Positions 26,115-34,811 of a stretch of 64,000 nucleotides of DNA are shown one piece after another (position 1 is the first letter of the stretch; the number at the start of each line of letters is the position of its first letter). The notes below the pieces were generated by a model that was not told where the DNA came from, did no database searches, and saw only the letters and a list, made by a program, of their open reading frames with translations. A program made the position numbers and the translations under genes. Source of the DNA: GCA-003244245 sp050699435 (GTDB lineage Bacteria > Actinomycetota > Actinomycetes > Mycobacteriales > Pseudonocardiaceae); assembly GCA_050699435.1 (NCBI GenBank), contig JBOHGM010000004.1, positions 1-64,000 of the forward strand, read 5' to 3'.

Positions 26115-26460
26115 CTGGTCCTCGTCGCTGCATGGGACTGTTGCATTGGCGGGGAGCGCAGCCGTGTGGGATTGCGCCTCGGCGCCAGCCGGACTTGAGT
26201 CCTCCGTGATCGGGCTTCGATCGGTTATCCACGTCTCGATGCCCGTCCCATCCGGTGCCGGGCAAAACTCGACCTCGCCTGAGTTCGTGACGGTCGCACC
26301 GCCCACCGACCGCCAGGCCATGTCCGCCATGGCTCCGGAGCAGCCGACGGTGCGGGTCCGTATATCGGCCCGTCCGGTTTCTCCGTGCGGTACGGGCTAC
26401 CAGACCAGGGGGCAACCTCCAGCAGCGTCCGCGCCTCGGCGTAGGTGGACAGGGCGGGCA
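26115..26460. other. About 345 bp without a recognisable gene
   Basis: Open frames on the minus strand (for example near MADMAWRSVGGATVTNSG and ALPALSTYAEARTLLEVAP) could be pieces of small actinobacterial genes. I could not link them to a family or find a valid start. The stretch ends where the duplicated PAP2 fragment begins. Confidence 0.35.
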
Positions 26461-26698
26461 GCGCGGCGACCTGCTGGCACGCCGAGGCGTGTGCGCAGGC
26501 CGACCAACGCGACAGCAGCCGGGACCGAGGCCGCTACCAGCCGGCGCGATCGGATGATCCACGTCATACCTGCCAAGAGACACGCGCTGTGGCTGAGCAC
26601 TCTCTGCCAAGCGCGCAGACACCTGATACGGCTCAGGTTCGACCCGTCGATGTTCGGCCGACCGTCTACGCCAAGGAAACCCAGCCATGAGCACGATG
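26460..26698 (-). pseudogene. 5' fragment of a PAP2 gene (duplicate of 21668-21878)
   Basis: It starts with the same MAGFPWRRRSAEHRRV as the complete gene and stays almost identical through SLGRYDVD. It then loses two bases near 26540, shifting the frame, and stops matching at about 26465. It marks the left end of the segment duplicated with the uptake genes. Confidence 0.8.
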
Positions 26699-26735
26699 AT
26701 GCCGTCACTCGGCTGACTACGCAGGGTCTCGGCGA

Positions 26736-27593
26736 TCAGGTGAGCGCGTGGGTCGGCCGACCAGGGGTGCTGTGCGCAATGGCGCGTTCGCGATGCCGTC
26801 GGCCAATGGGGACAACCAACGGGGTAGCGGCGACCGGGTCGGTGACGACCTGGGCGTCGAGTTCGAAGACCTCGCGCAGCATGTCCTCGGTGAGCACCTC
26901 GGCTGGGGTGCCCTGGGCGACGATGCGGCCATTGCGCATGGCGATCAGGCGGCTGGCGTAACGGGCGGCGAGGTTGAGGTCGTGCAACACCATGACCACG
27001 GTGCGCCCCGCATCGGTGTGTAGCCGCTCGACGAGGTCGAGCACATCGACTTGATGGGCGAGGTCGAGGAAGGTCGTGGGTTCGTCGAGCAGCAGCAGGC
27101 TGGTGCCCTGGGCCAGCGCCATCGAGATCCACGCCCGCTGCCGCTGCCCACCGGAGAGTTCGTCGATGGTCCGTTCGGCGAATGCCGACATGCCAGTCCA
27201 GCTCAGCGCCTCGGCGACGGCGGCTTCGTCATCACTGGACCACTGCCGGTACCAGGCCTGGTGCGGGTGCCGGCCGCGAGCCACCAGGTCGGCCACGGTC
27301 AGACCCTCCGGCGCAGTCGGCGCCTGCGGCAGCACTCCCAGGACCTTGGCTACCTCGCGGGTCGGGGTGCGGTCGATCCGCTTGCCGTCCAGCAGCACAT
27401 GCCCGCGCTTGGCGGGCAGTAGCCTGCCGAGCGCACGCAGCAGCGTCGACTTCCCGCAGCCGTTGGGACCGATCACCGCGCTGACCGTGCCGTCGAGCAC
27501 GTCGAGGTCGAGGCCGTCGACCACCACGTTGTCGCCGTAGGCGAGTCGCAGGTCGCGTGCCTCGAGGCGGACCCGTTTCGTGCCCTGAGTCAT
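26736..27593 (-). CDS. Fe-siderophore importer ATPase (FepC/FhuC-type)
   Basis: The 285-aa protein has Walker A GPNGCGKSTLL, Q-loop LPQAP, signature LSGGQRQR, Walker B LLLLDEPTTFLD and switch His in MVLHDLN, all intact. It starts in a 4-bp overlap with the permease upstream. It powers ferric-siderophore import with the two FecCD permeases and is the only complete such ATPase in the window. It may therefore serve both receptors. Confidence 0.93.
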   Translation of the reverse strand: MTQGTKRVRLEARDLRLAYGDNVVVDGLDLDVLDGTVSAVIGPNGCGKSTLLRALGRLLPAKRGHVLLDGKRIDRTPTREVAKVLGVLPQAPTAPEGLTVADLVARGRHPHQAWYRQWSSDDEAAVAEALSWTGMSAFAERTIDELSGGQRQRAWISMALAQGTSLLLLDEPTTFLDLAHQVDVLDLVERLHTDAGRTVVMVLHDLNLAARYASRLIAMRNGRIVAQGTPAEVLTEDMLREVFELDAQVVTDPVAATPLVVPIGRRHRERAIAHSTPGRPTHALT

Positions 27594-28711
27594 CCCGTGA
27601 CCTCCCGGTTGCGTCGGGCCAGCAGATAGAGCAGGTACGGCGCGCCGAGCACCGCGGTGACGATGCCGACCGGCAGCTCGGAGCCCAGCACGGTGCGTGC
27701 GATCAGGTCCGAGCCGACGGTGAGCAGCGCGCCGTACACCGCGGAGGCCAGCAGCGGTGGCCTGGCCGTGCCCACCAGTCGCTGGGCGATCTGCGGCACA
27801 ACCAGGGCAACGAACAAGATGGGACCGGCCGAGCTGGTGGCGACCGCCGCCAAGCCGACCGCGGTCAGGATCAAGGCCGACCGTGCCCGGTTCACCCGAA
27901 CTCCCAGTCCCCGCGCGGTGTCGTCACCGAACTGCAGCGCGCCGAGCCCGAAGGCCAGCAGCAGCGCGATCGGCACCAGCACCGCCAGGGCGAGTCCGAC
28001 CGGCCCGACGTGCTCCCAGCCACGGCCGTTGAGGCTGCCGGTCAGCCATACCGTGGCGCTAGCGGCCTCGTCGATCTGGGCGACGACGAGCAGCCAATTG
28101 GTCAGGCTCAGCCCCACCGCCTGGATCCCGATGCCGACGAGCACCAGCCGGTAGCCCTCGATGCCGCGGCGCCAGGCCAGCACGTACACCAACGTCGCGG
28201 CGCCGAGTCCCCCGAGCAGTGCGGCGATCGGCAGGCTGACACCGGTCAGCAGCCCGCCGACTGCGCCGACGCTTCCGGTGAGCACGATCACGGCCACGGC
28301 GGCCGCGCTGGCTCCTGCCGTCACCCCGAGAATGTCTGGGCTAGCCAGCGGATTGCGCGCGACGGCTTGGGTAATCGCACCGGACAGGCCGAGTGCGGCA
28401 CCCACCAGCACACCGGTCAGCGAGCGTGGCAGCCGAAGCTCCAGCACGACGAACTGCTCCGCATCGGTGCCACCACCAGCGAGTACCCGAAGCACGTCGG
28501 CGACCGAGATCGGGAAGTCGCCGAGACCGACGTTGGTGGCCACTACCAGGACCAGTGCGGCCAGCCCAACCAGCGTCACCCCGACCATCCGGGGGCGCCA
28601 CACCCCGGAGACACGACCCACCCGCAGTGGCGGCCGCCCGGCCACTCGGTCGGATCGCTGCGGCTCGGCGATTGCCGAGGCAGTATCGGTGGCGAGGCGA
28701 GAGCCCGTCAT
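27590..28711 (-). CDS. Fe-siderophore importer permease (FecCD family, FepG-like)
   Basis: The 373-aa protein has about ten transmembrane helices and the FecCD landmarks: FVVLELRLPRSLTGVLVGAA, GAITQAVARNPLASPDILG, GDDTARGLG and FVALVVPQIAQRLVG. The GDDTARGLG turn belongs to the helix that contacts the ATPase. It is coupled by ATGA overlaps to both neighbours. Confidence 0.93.
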   Translation of the reverse strand: MTGSRLATDTASAIAEPQRSDRVAGRPPLRVGRVSGVWRPRMVGVTLVGLAALVLVVATNVGLGDFPISVADVLRVLAGGGTDAEQFVVLELRLPRSLTGVLVGAALGLSGAITQAVARNPLASPDILGVTAGASAAAVAVIVLTGSVGAVGGLLTGVSLPIAALLGGLGAATLVYVLAWRRGIEGYRLVLVGIGIQAVGLSLTNWLLVVAQIDEAASATVWLTGSLNGRGWEHVGPVGLALAVLVPIALLLAFGLGALQFGDDTARGLGVRVNRARSALILTAVGLAAVATSSAGPILFVALVVPQIAQRLVGTARPPLLASAVYGALLTVGSDLIARTVLGSELPVGIVTAVLGAPYLLYLLARRNREVTG

Positions 28712-29793
28712 AGCTTCGCCAACCGGCGACGACGCACCAGAGCAATGAAGAACGGCGCCCCGATCAGGGCAAGCACGATGCCCACCTGCAGCTCACCCGG
28801 CCGTACCACCACTCTGCCGATCACGTCGGCGAACAGCAGCAACACTGCGCCAGCCAATCCCGAGGCGGGCAACAGCCAACGGTAGTCGGGTCCGGTCAGC
28901 GCACGGACCACATGCGGTGCGACCAGGCCGAGGAACCAGATCGGTCCGCACGCGGCCACCGCAGCCCCGCTCAGCAGCGTGATCGCGGCCAGGCCGATGC
29001 CCCGGGTCAGCGCGACCCGCTGACCTAGGCTGCGGCCGACGTCCTCCCCCAGCGACAGCAGGTTCAGGCCCGGGGCGTTGGCGACCGCCAGCACCAACCC
29101 GACCACGAGGAACGGGGCCACCTGGCCGGCGATCGCCGTGTCCCGCCCAGCGATCGCGCCGACCGCCCAGAACCGGTACGCGTCCAAGGTCTGCACATCG
29201 GACAGCACCAGCGCGGAGGTCAGCGCCTGGAGCAGCGCCGCCAGCGCCACCCCGGCCAGCGCCAGCGTCACTGGCGTCGGACCACCCCGGCCGAGCGAAC
29301 CGAGCACGAACACCAGCACGCTGGCGGCGAACGCGCCCGCGAAGGCGAACCACACATAGCCGAACAGGCTCGTCATCCCGAATACGTAGATCCCCACCAC
29401 TACCAGGAACGCCGCTCCGGCATTCACCCCGAGCAGCCCCGGATCGGCCAGCGGGTTACGGGTATGGCCCTGCATCAGCGCGCCGGCCACGCCCAGCGCG
29501 ATGCCGACCAGGATGCCCAGCAGCGTGCGGGGGATGCGCAGCGCGCGAACGATGATGTCGTTCTCGGTTCCGGTCGGCGACCACAACGCGTCCCACACCG
29601 CCGCGACCGGGATCGGCTTCGCCCCGACCGCGAGACTTGCCAACCCCACGACCGTAAGGAGCCCGAGCAGCCCGGTGACCACCAGCAGACGGCGGGTCCG
29701 CAGGGAAGCACCACGGGACGCCCTTCCGCGCGAACCACCCGAATCGGGGATACCGGGGGGCGCGGAGGTCACCATGGTCACGTTTCGTCGCAC
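28708..29793 (-). CDS. Fe-siderophore importer permease (FecCD family, FepD-like)
   Basis: The 361-aa protein is the first gene of the importer operon. Landmarks are LRIPRTLLGILVGIALGVAG, GHTRNPLADPGLLGVNAGAA, GEDVGRSLGQRV and FLGLVAPHVVRALTG. The GTG at 29793 is used here, but an internal ATG (29775) is possible. Iron-box-like sites lie just upstream (29801-29833). A shorter, broken duplicate lies at 22438-22744. Confidence 0.92.
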   Translation of the reverse strand: MRRNVTMVTSAPPGIPDSGGSRGRASRGASLRTRRLLVVTGLLGLLTVVGLASLAVGAKPIPVAAVWDALWSPTGTENDIIVRALRIPRTLLGILVGIALGVAGALMQGHTRNPLADPGLLGVNAGAAFLVVVGIYVFGMTSLFGYVWFAFAGAFAASVLVFVLGSLGRGGPTPVTLALAGVALAALLQALTSALVLSDVQTLDAYRFWAVGAIAGRDTAIAGQVAPFLVVGLVLAVANAPGLNLLSLGEDVGRSLGQRVALTRGIGLAAITLLSGAAVAACGPIWFLGLVAPHVVRALTGPDYRWLLPASGLAGAVLLLFADVIGRVVVRPGELQVGIVLALIGAPFFIALVRRRRLAKL

Positions 29794-29800
29794 CTCATGT

Positions 29801-29833
29801 AAAGTAGGCTAACCACTTTGAGGTGAGGCTAAC
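29801..29833. promoter_or_regulatory. Two iron-box-like sites before the importer operon
   Basis: AAAGTAGGCTAACCAC and GAGGTGAGGCTAAC lie in tandem 8-40 bp upstream of the first permease. Both keep the conserved AGGCTAAC core of the IdeR/DmdR consensus but have only one good half-site each. Confidence 0.5.
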
Positions 29834-29959
29834 AACACTACATCAGGTAGGCAGGCCCCCTGATCGAGACTCAGCCATGCATCCTGGCGTGCGCCGCTAC
29901 CGCGCTGCGGCAGCAGATCCAGTCACGTTACGGCATCAGTCCTTGACACCAAAGAGCTA

Positions 29960-29973
29960 TTAGGCGAGCCTAA
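29960..29973. promoter_or_regulatory. Iron box before siderophore receptor 2
   Basis: TTAGGCGAGCCTAA has perfect 6-bp arms (TTAGGC/GCCTAA) around a 2-bp centre. It lies 122 bp upstream of the receptor 2 start, at almost the same distance as the box before receptor 1. Confidence 0.6.
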
Positions 29974-30095
29974 GTATGGTCAGGCTGATCTCAGCGACGA
30001 GCCCTGCGGTGATCGCCCGCTTCGAGGTGCTCCTCACCGGAGTGTGCTGCGCCGACCCGACTCCGTGGCCTGAGCCGACCGCAGGAGGATCCGAC

Positions 30096-31151
30096 ATGCC
30101 CATTGCTCTGCACGACCGCTCCGCCCCGATCAACCACGACGTCAACCGCCGGCAGTTCGTTATTGGCGGTGCGTCGCTGGCCGCCCTCCTCGTCGGCTGC
30201 TCGACCACCGACCCGGCCTCGGAGCCGCCCGCTGCGAGCACCGGATTTCCCGTCACCGTCAGCCACAAACGCGGCAGCACCGAGATCCTCAAGGCCCCGA
30301 AGCGGGTGGTATCCGTCGGTCTGACCGAGCAGGACATGCTGCTCGCGCTCGGTGTCATGCCGGTTGCGACCCGGGAGTGGTTCGGCGAGCAGCCCGGCGC
30401 GCTCTGGCCGTGGGCACGTACCGCCGCTGGGAACGCACCGACCCCAGAGGTCCTGGCCTACGAGCTCAACTACGAGAAGATCGCCGCCCTGCGGCCCGAT
30501 CTCATCCTTGGGGTGTCATGGGGAGTCACCGAGGAGGAGTACTCGACGCTGTCACAGATCGCCCCGACCGTCGCGCAGTCTGCCGACTTCGTCGACGGCG
30601 GCACCCCGTGGCAGGAGCAGACCAGGATCATCGGCCGCGCAGTGGGCCGGGAGCAGCGCGCCGAGGAGGTCGTGGCCGACGTCGAGGCGAGGTTTGCCCA
30701 GGCGCGGGAGGAGCACCCGCAGTTCGTCGGGGCGAGCGGGATCGCCGCCTATGACTTCGGCGACGGAGACCTCGGGGTCTACGGTCCGCAGGACCCCCGG
30801 GCCCGAATCCTGACCTCGCTGGGCTTCGAGGTGCCCCCACGCCTGGCCGAGCTGGTAGGCAATGAGTTCTTCGCCGAGGTCAGCGCCGAGCAACTCGAAC
30901 TCGTCGAGGCCGACGCACTGGTCTGGATCGTGTTCACCGAGGAAGGGGCGAGCCGCATCCAGGATCAACCACTGTACCGGACGCTCAACGTCGCAAAGGA
31001 AGGGCGCGATCTCTTCCTGGTCGGCTCCGATCCGCTGGGTGCCGCCTACTCGTTCAGCACCCCGCTGAGCCTGCCGTTCGCGATCGACGGGCTGGTTCCG
31101 CAGCTCGTCGCCGCCCTCGACGGCGACCCCGCAACTGTGGCACCTGGATGA
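30096..31151 (+). CDS. Fe-siderophore-binding lipoprotein 2 (FecB/FepB-type)
   Basis: This 351-aa receptor starts at an ATG 6 nt after AGGAGG. Its leader NRRQFVIGGASLAALLVGC combines a twin-arginine-like motif and a lipobox. Family features are PKRVVSVGLTEQD, EKIAALRPDLILGVS, LSQIAPTV and a C-terminal TPLSLPFAIDGLVPQL. It is only distantly similar to receptor 1, so the two may recognise different ferric siderophores. Its stop overlaps the ATG of the ATPase fragment that follows. Confidence 0.9.
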   Translation: MPIALHDRSAPINHDVNRRQFVIGGASLAALLVGCSTTDPASEPPAASTGFPVTVSHKRGSTEILKAPKRVVSVGLTEQDMLLALGVMPVATREWFGEQPGALWPWARTAAGNAPTPEVLAYELNYEKIAALRPDLILGVSWGVTEEEYSTLSQIAPTVAQSADFVDGGTPWQEQTRIIGRAVGREQRAEEVVADVEARFAQAREEHPQFVGASGIAAYDFGDGDLGVYGPQDPRARILTSLGFEVPPRLAELVGNEFFAEVSAEQLELVEADALVWIVFTEEGASRIQDQPLYRTLNVAKEGRDLFLVGSDPLGAAYSFSTPLSLPFAIDGLVPQLVAALDGDPATVAPG

Positions 31152-31285
31152 CACGCGCAGGTCCCGGGGACACCAGGGCCCGCGTGCGGGTGTGGCTGGC
31201 GAGCTGCCTCGCGCAGGACACCGGGGTGCTGCTGCTCGACGAGCCGACGACCTACCTGGACCTGCGCTATCAGCTGAGCAAGGGC
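31148..31285 (+). pseudogene. Fragment of another siderophore ABC ATPase
   Basis: The frame overlapping the receptor stop reads RVRVWLASCLAQDTGVLLLDEPTTYLDLRYQLS, that is, the end of the signature region and Walker B of a FepC-type ATPase. It differs from the complete copy and the decayed copy, so it derives from a third gene. The N-terminal and C-terminal parts are absent. Confidence 0.75.
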
Positions 31286-31875
31286 AGGTCATCCTCGTTG
31301 CGTGGATATACCATCAGAACCGCCGTCTTGTGGGGCAACTCGACCTCGCCAACGCGGTGGAAGCCCGCAGCCGCGAATGCACGAAGGGCTACCTCGTTGA
31401 GCACGTTCGGTTCGGCGACGACGCGGCGACACCCGTTCTCCTCGCGCAGCAGGCTTTCCGCGGTCAACCGCAGGATCCGGCGTCCGAGCCCCCGGCCGGT
31501 CCTGGCCTCCTCTCCGATGGCGATGTGGATGCCGAGGTCACCAACGGCGAAGGAGTAGTAGCGCGCGAGCCTGTCGAGTTCCACCCGGTAAATCTCGATG
31601 TATGCGACGGGACCACCGTCCGCGAGGACGAAAGCGGGCCGGGAATGCCCGCTGTTCACCTGCTTGCTGATCTCTTCGCACCACCGCGACACGCTCCACG
31701 CCTGGTCCCAGCGAGCGGCCACATGCGGCTCACTCATCCATCGTGTGATCTGTTCCACATCATTCGCATCCGTCGTTGCGTCACGCAACGAAAACGGGTC
31801 GGGAAGTACCGGCAGAGGTGGTGGACTGTAACTATCTTGACGAGGAGCTTTGATGAATTTGTGGTGTGGCGCCAT
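31270..31875 (-). CDS. GNAT acyltransferase of the IucB/MbtK siderophore type
   Basis: The 201-aa protein matches the Acetyltransf_8 (IucB-like) family: SEPHVAARWDQAWSV, AYIEIYRVELDRLARYY, HIAIGEEARTGRGLGRRILR with the acyl-CoA-binding loop, VAEPNVLNEVALRAFAAAGF. These enzymes acylate the hydroxylamine of N-hydroxy-lysine or -ornithine to form the hydroxamate that binds iron. It is transcribed against the receptor gene and ends over the ATPase fragment. The cluster also has a formyltransferase, so two different acyl groups may be used. Confidence 0.82.
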   Translation of the reverse strand: MAPHHKFIKAPRQDSYSPPPLPVLPDPFSLRDATTDANDVEQITRWMSEPHVAARWDQAWSVSRWCEEISKQVNSGHSRPAFVLADGGPVAYIEIYRVELDRLARYYSFAVGDLGIHIAIGEEARTGRGLGRRILRLTAESLLREENGCRRVVAEPNVLNEVALRAFAAAGFHRVGEVELPHKTAVLMVYPRNEDDLPLLS

Positions 31876-32026
31876 GTGATCTTTTCTCTACGCGAGTCGG
31901 CTGCCAATGACACAGTCCAGGCGGCTACGACATCGGTTCGCCGCCACATGATCGTGGTGTCCAACTTGACCCTTCTTCTGCACACAACCAAATGCTTCCA
32001 CGTGGCCCACTGAGATTCCGGCAGGC

Positions 32027-34162
32027 TTACACCTGGGAGGTTGCAGCGCGGCCCTTGAGCAGTCGGCTCAGCCAGGGCCGTGGCGCGAAGGTAGACGCAA
32101 AAGCATAGCGATAGACCATCAGTGGAGTGATTCCCTTTGTGCCCACCTCAAGCCGGCGGGCCAGCTCAGTCAGATCAGCCGGATCAGCCATCACTCGAGG
32201 CGCCATCCGCAACGCGGGCAGGAACACATGGCAACGCCGGTAGACCAGGTCCGACAGCGTCAACTCGAGCAGGAGGGACCGCTTGGAGCGCCGCAGATAC
32301 TCGTTCATGGTCAGCCGCAGCTGCGCTGAGGAACCTACGACCTCACCGAAGACCTTCGATCCGCGGAAGGTGGCATTGAGCGACTCGACCAGCTCGGCGT
32401 AGGCAGCTTTGTGCCGAGCACGCTGGTCCGGGTCATCGGCCGACTCCAAAGCATGTAGTGAGATGTGCGCGCCGAGGTTATTGCGGAACTCGGTACTCAA
32501 ACGAGTTACCTGCGCGGAGGCCGTGGCCCTAGCGCGAGTGTACACGTCGTCGGAGACCATTACCGCTCCTGCTGGCAATGTCATGTCACTCATGGTCTTA
32601 CCGAGTGTCACGATATCGGCACACTCCAGCACGTCCCGGTGGGCGAGGTAATGTTCGTTGCTCCGCCATCCTCCGGTCAAGATCTCGTCCACACCGACGA
32701 GGTAGCCATGCTCGCCGCGGTGTCGGTCAACGATCTGCACTATGTCGTCCGGTAGCTGGCGGCATGCTGTTCCCTGCACCAACTCGAACCACACCAACGC
32801 GACGTCGCCACCACACAACACGGTGATCAGACGCTCTGCCGCATCTGCGGCGAAGGGGTCGATATAGGTTAGCTTGGAATAGTATGGTCGGAACGCATCC
32901 GCATCAGACTCGGTTTCCTCCGTAACGTGCTTGCTCAGGTTAAGCGAGAACATCGTCTTGCCGCCGAAGTTGCCCTTGAAGCTGACAATCGTGCGGCGCT
33001 GCGGCGTAGCCAGCGCCGCGAGAGTCACCGCGATATTGTTGGCGATGGCTCCGCTCACCGCAGGAAACGCATGGGCTAGCCCGGTCAGCTCGATCAACTT
33101 CTGCTCGAGATCGGTGAAGTAGTCGTGGCCTGAATCGTGCTGTGCAAGCACATCGGAGACCAGATCGGGCGGATTGTGTCCCCGCAGGTTACTGCCGAGC
33201 CCACCAGCACAGTCGATGACGTCCCAGCCCTCGGCAGTCGTGAATCGGCCACCTGCTGCCTTCTGCACCTCGACATGCAGACCGAATATCTTAGCCATCT
33301 CCACAACATCAGGCTTGATGTGTCGGCTCCAGTAATCGATTGCCTTGGCCGGATCTTCGTCGATAGCCCGCAGCACTTCGTGGTGCTGCTCGGTGACATA
33401 ACCGTACTTGTCCAGCGCGTCAAGCACCAGCGATGCGCACAACACGTTGCCACCGAAGGTTGAGGTTTGGGCGTAGCAGTCAATCTTATTACGCCACACC
33501 TGGTTTGCCTCGGGTGACATGGTGAACGCGCCGAACGGGACCTGCCGATCTGCCAGGCTCTCTCCGAATATCATCACATCGGCGCCGATTGGGTTGCCGA
33601 AGAGGTTTGGACTCGCCAGCTCAAGTTCGGTGCAGCACAAGCCGACCTGGCCGCCGTCTCGTCGGCAGACATGTATGAGATCGGTGAGCTTCTGATCCTC
33701 TAGGTCGATTGTCTCGTCCCGCACGATGATCACGGAAGCCCACGACCGACCTGCGATCTCGCGCAACGCCTGGTCGATCGAGGACACGCTGACGACATGG
33801 GGGACCAGAGCTTCGGCGCTGCCTAGCCCCACCGGGTCCATGAATTCGCGGTAGCGACCCTTCGCGTCGACCAGCAGTACCCAGCCACCGTCGTCCCGGC
33901 CAGCCCGGACAGCCGTGTGCCTGGCCAGGTTGATCGCCCCTGATAATGCTTCCAGTCCGGAACTGACGAGGTAGGAAAAATATGGCCCGGTACGGCCGGC
34001 AGCCACTAGCTCGCTCAGCATATAACTCAGCTTGGCGGCTGCCGGATTAATAAAGTTGCTCCCGAGGAGCATGTTGCAGCGTTGCTCCTGGTTGTGCTCG
34101 GCCACCAAGTCCAGCGTCCGCGCCGTGGCGGGCCGGAATACCGGTCGTGCTGAGTTGTCCAT
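32027..34162 (-). CDS. Bipartite class-III aminotransferase-like PLP enzyme with an inactive N-terminal half
   Basis: From the ATG at 34162, with AAGGAGG upstream, the protein is 711 aa, nearly twice a normal class-III aminotransferase. Residues about 305-711 are the active half: DCAGGLGSNLRGHNPPDL, PAVSGAIANNIAVTLAALA, VGVDEILTGGW, and the PLP lysine K522 in DIVTLGKTMSDM. Residues about 10-300 have the same order of elements (SSGLEALSGAINLARHTA, IGADVMIFGESLADRQVPFGAF, STFGGNVLCASLVLDAL). There, however, E201 takes the place of the lysine and CTEL replaces the VDE motif. The gene is AT-richer than the NRPS genes. It is divergent from them with an iron box between, so it belongs to the siderophore regulon. 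A plausible job is amination of the aldehyde released by the NRPS reductase domain. Confidence 0.8.
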   Translation of the reverse strand: MDNSARPVFRPATARTLDLVAEHNQEQRCNMLLGSNFINPAAAKLSYMLSELVAAGRTGPYFSYLVSSGLEALSGAINLARHTAVRAGRDDGGWVLLVDAKGRYREFMDPVGLGSAEALVPHVVSVSSIDQALREIAGRSWASVIIVRDETIDLEDQKLTDLIHVCRRDGGQVGLCCTELELASPNLFGNPIGADVMIFGESLADRQVPFGAFTMSPEANQVWRNKIDCYAQTSTFGGNVLCASLVLDALDKYGYVTEQHHEVLRAIDEDPAKAIDYWSRHIKPDVVEMAKIFGLHVEVQKAAGGRFTTAEGWDVIDCAGGLGSNLRGHNPPDLVSDVLAQHDSGHDYFTDLEQKLIELTGLAHAFPAVSGAIANNIAVTLAALATPQRRTIVSFKGNFGGKTMFSLNLSKHVTEETESDADAFRPYYSKLTYIDPFAADAAERLITVLCGGDVALVWFELVQGTACRQLPDDIVQIVDRHRGEHGYLVGVDEILTGGWRSNEHYLAHRDVLECADIVTLGKTMSDMTLPAGAVMVSDDVYTRARATASAQVTRLSTEFRNNLGAHISLHALESADDPDQRARHKAAYAELVESLNATFRGSKVFGEVVGSSAQLRLTMNEYLRRSKRSLLLELTLSDLVYRRCHVFLPALRMAPRVMADPADLTELARRLEVGTKGITPLMVYRYAFASTFAPRPWLSRLLKGRAATSQV

Positions 34163-34394
34163 CAGACCTCCTTCGATCACCACTGGCGGGGTCAGTGGAT
34201 CCGGTGGATCGAGTTTACGGTGCGCGATCAAGCTTTTTGGCCGCATATCTGTCAGTGCGCGGTGGGCCACTTACAGTTGGCTGTCAGGGCCACCTTCACC
34301 CACCGAACGCCCAGGGCGTGCCTGCTACCGCCAAACCCTGCGGCCGGCGACGCCGTCGTGCCTCGCAGCACTGCCACGCCGCCTCGGCCGACGC

Positions 34395-34413
34395 TTAGGT
34401 TAGCCTAATCTAG
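34395..34413. promoter_or_regulatory. Iron box before the PLP enzyme gene
   Basis: TTAGGTTAGCCTAATCTAG has a perfect left arm and core of the 19-bp IdeR/DmdR consensus and a degenerate right end. It is 233 bp from the PLP enzyme start and about 400 bp from the NRPS start. Confidence 0.65.
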
Positions 34414-34448
34414 GCATTCCAGCGAGGATGCGGTCAGCCCAGGGCGGC

Positions 34449-34482
34449 CGGCCTAGCTCCGGGCTAGCCCGGAGCTAGGCCG
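34449..34482. repeat. 34-bp perfect palindrome in the divergent control region
   Basis: The left arm CGGCCTAGCTCCGGGCT (34449-34465) is followed immediately by its exact reverse complement, with no spacer. Transcribed RNA could fold to a very stable hairpin and DNA to a cruciform. It sits between two divergent promoters, where a terminator would be unexpected. Confidence 0.9.
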
Positions 34483-34684
34483 TCACCAGCGATGTAGAGC
34501 CCTCGCCAGCGTCTCAACGTCACACTGCTGGCGCTCGATGATGACCTCGCTCGATCCGGACCTGGCTGATGCTGCTCGGCGTCGGCGCGCCGCTGACCGC
34601 CCTGATCGGCACCACGCTGACCGGGACCGCACTCGCTACAGGACGCAGATCTCGACGAGGCACGCTTGTCAATATCCATGATGC

Positions 34685-34722
34685 AGGCTAGCCTTCACTA
34701 AGATAAGTTAGGCTATCCTTCA
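34685..34722. promoter_or_regulatory. Two iron-box-like sites before the NRPS operon
   Basis: AGGCTAGCCTTCACTAA is followed by AAGTTAGGCTATCCTTCA, about 90-125 bp upstream of the NRPS start. The second has the TTAGGCTA core. Both depart from consensus in one arm. Confidence 0.55.
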
Positions 34723-34811
34723 TTGAGTCGACGGGGGACGCATGTGCTGGCACCACCAGCGACCGCGGCGCCATCGCGTCGACGACCTGCCCAATGGGGA
34801 AGGAGCAGTTC

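Larger units (their letters stand above)
29794..30095. other. Divergent control region of the importer operon and receptor 2
   Basis: This 302-bp spacer carries iron-box-like sites at both ends, described separately, and no gene. A 40-codon in-frame extension upstream of receptor 2 is open but lacks a ribosome site. The main start at 30096 is therefore preferred. Confidence 0.6.
34163..34811. other. 649-bp divergent control region between the PLP enzyme and the NRPS
   Basis: It holds two iron-box sites and a 34-bp perfect palindrome, each listed separately. Around 34560-34680 a short plus-strand frame (TWLMLLGVGAPLTALIG, then TTLTGTALATG) looks like the tail of a membrane protein. It may be a gene remnant. 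Confidence 0.5.

Noticed and set aside
27557..28885. A 442-codon plus-strand frame opposite the FecCD permeases
   Set aside because: Same mirror effect; the permeases on the minus strand are unambiguous.
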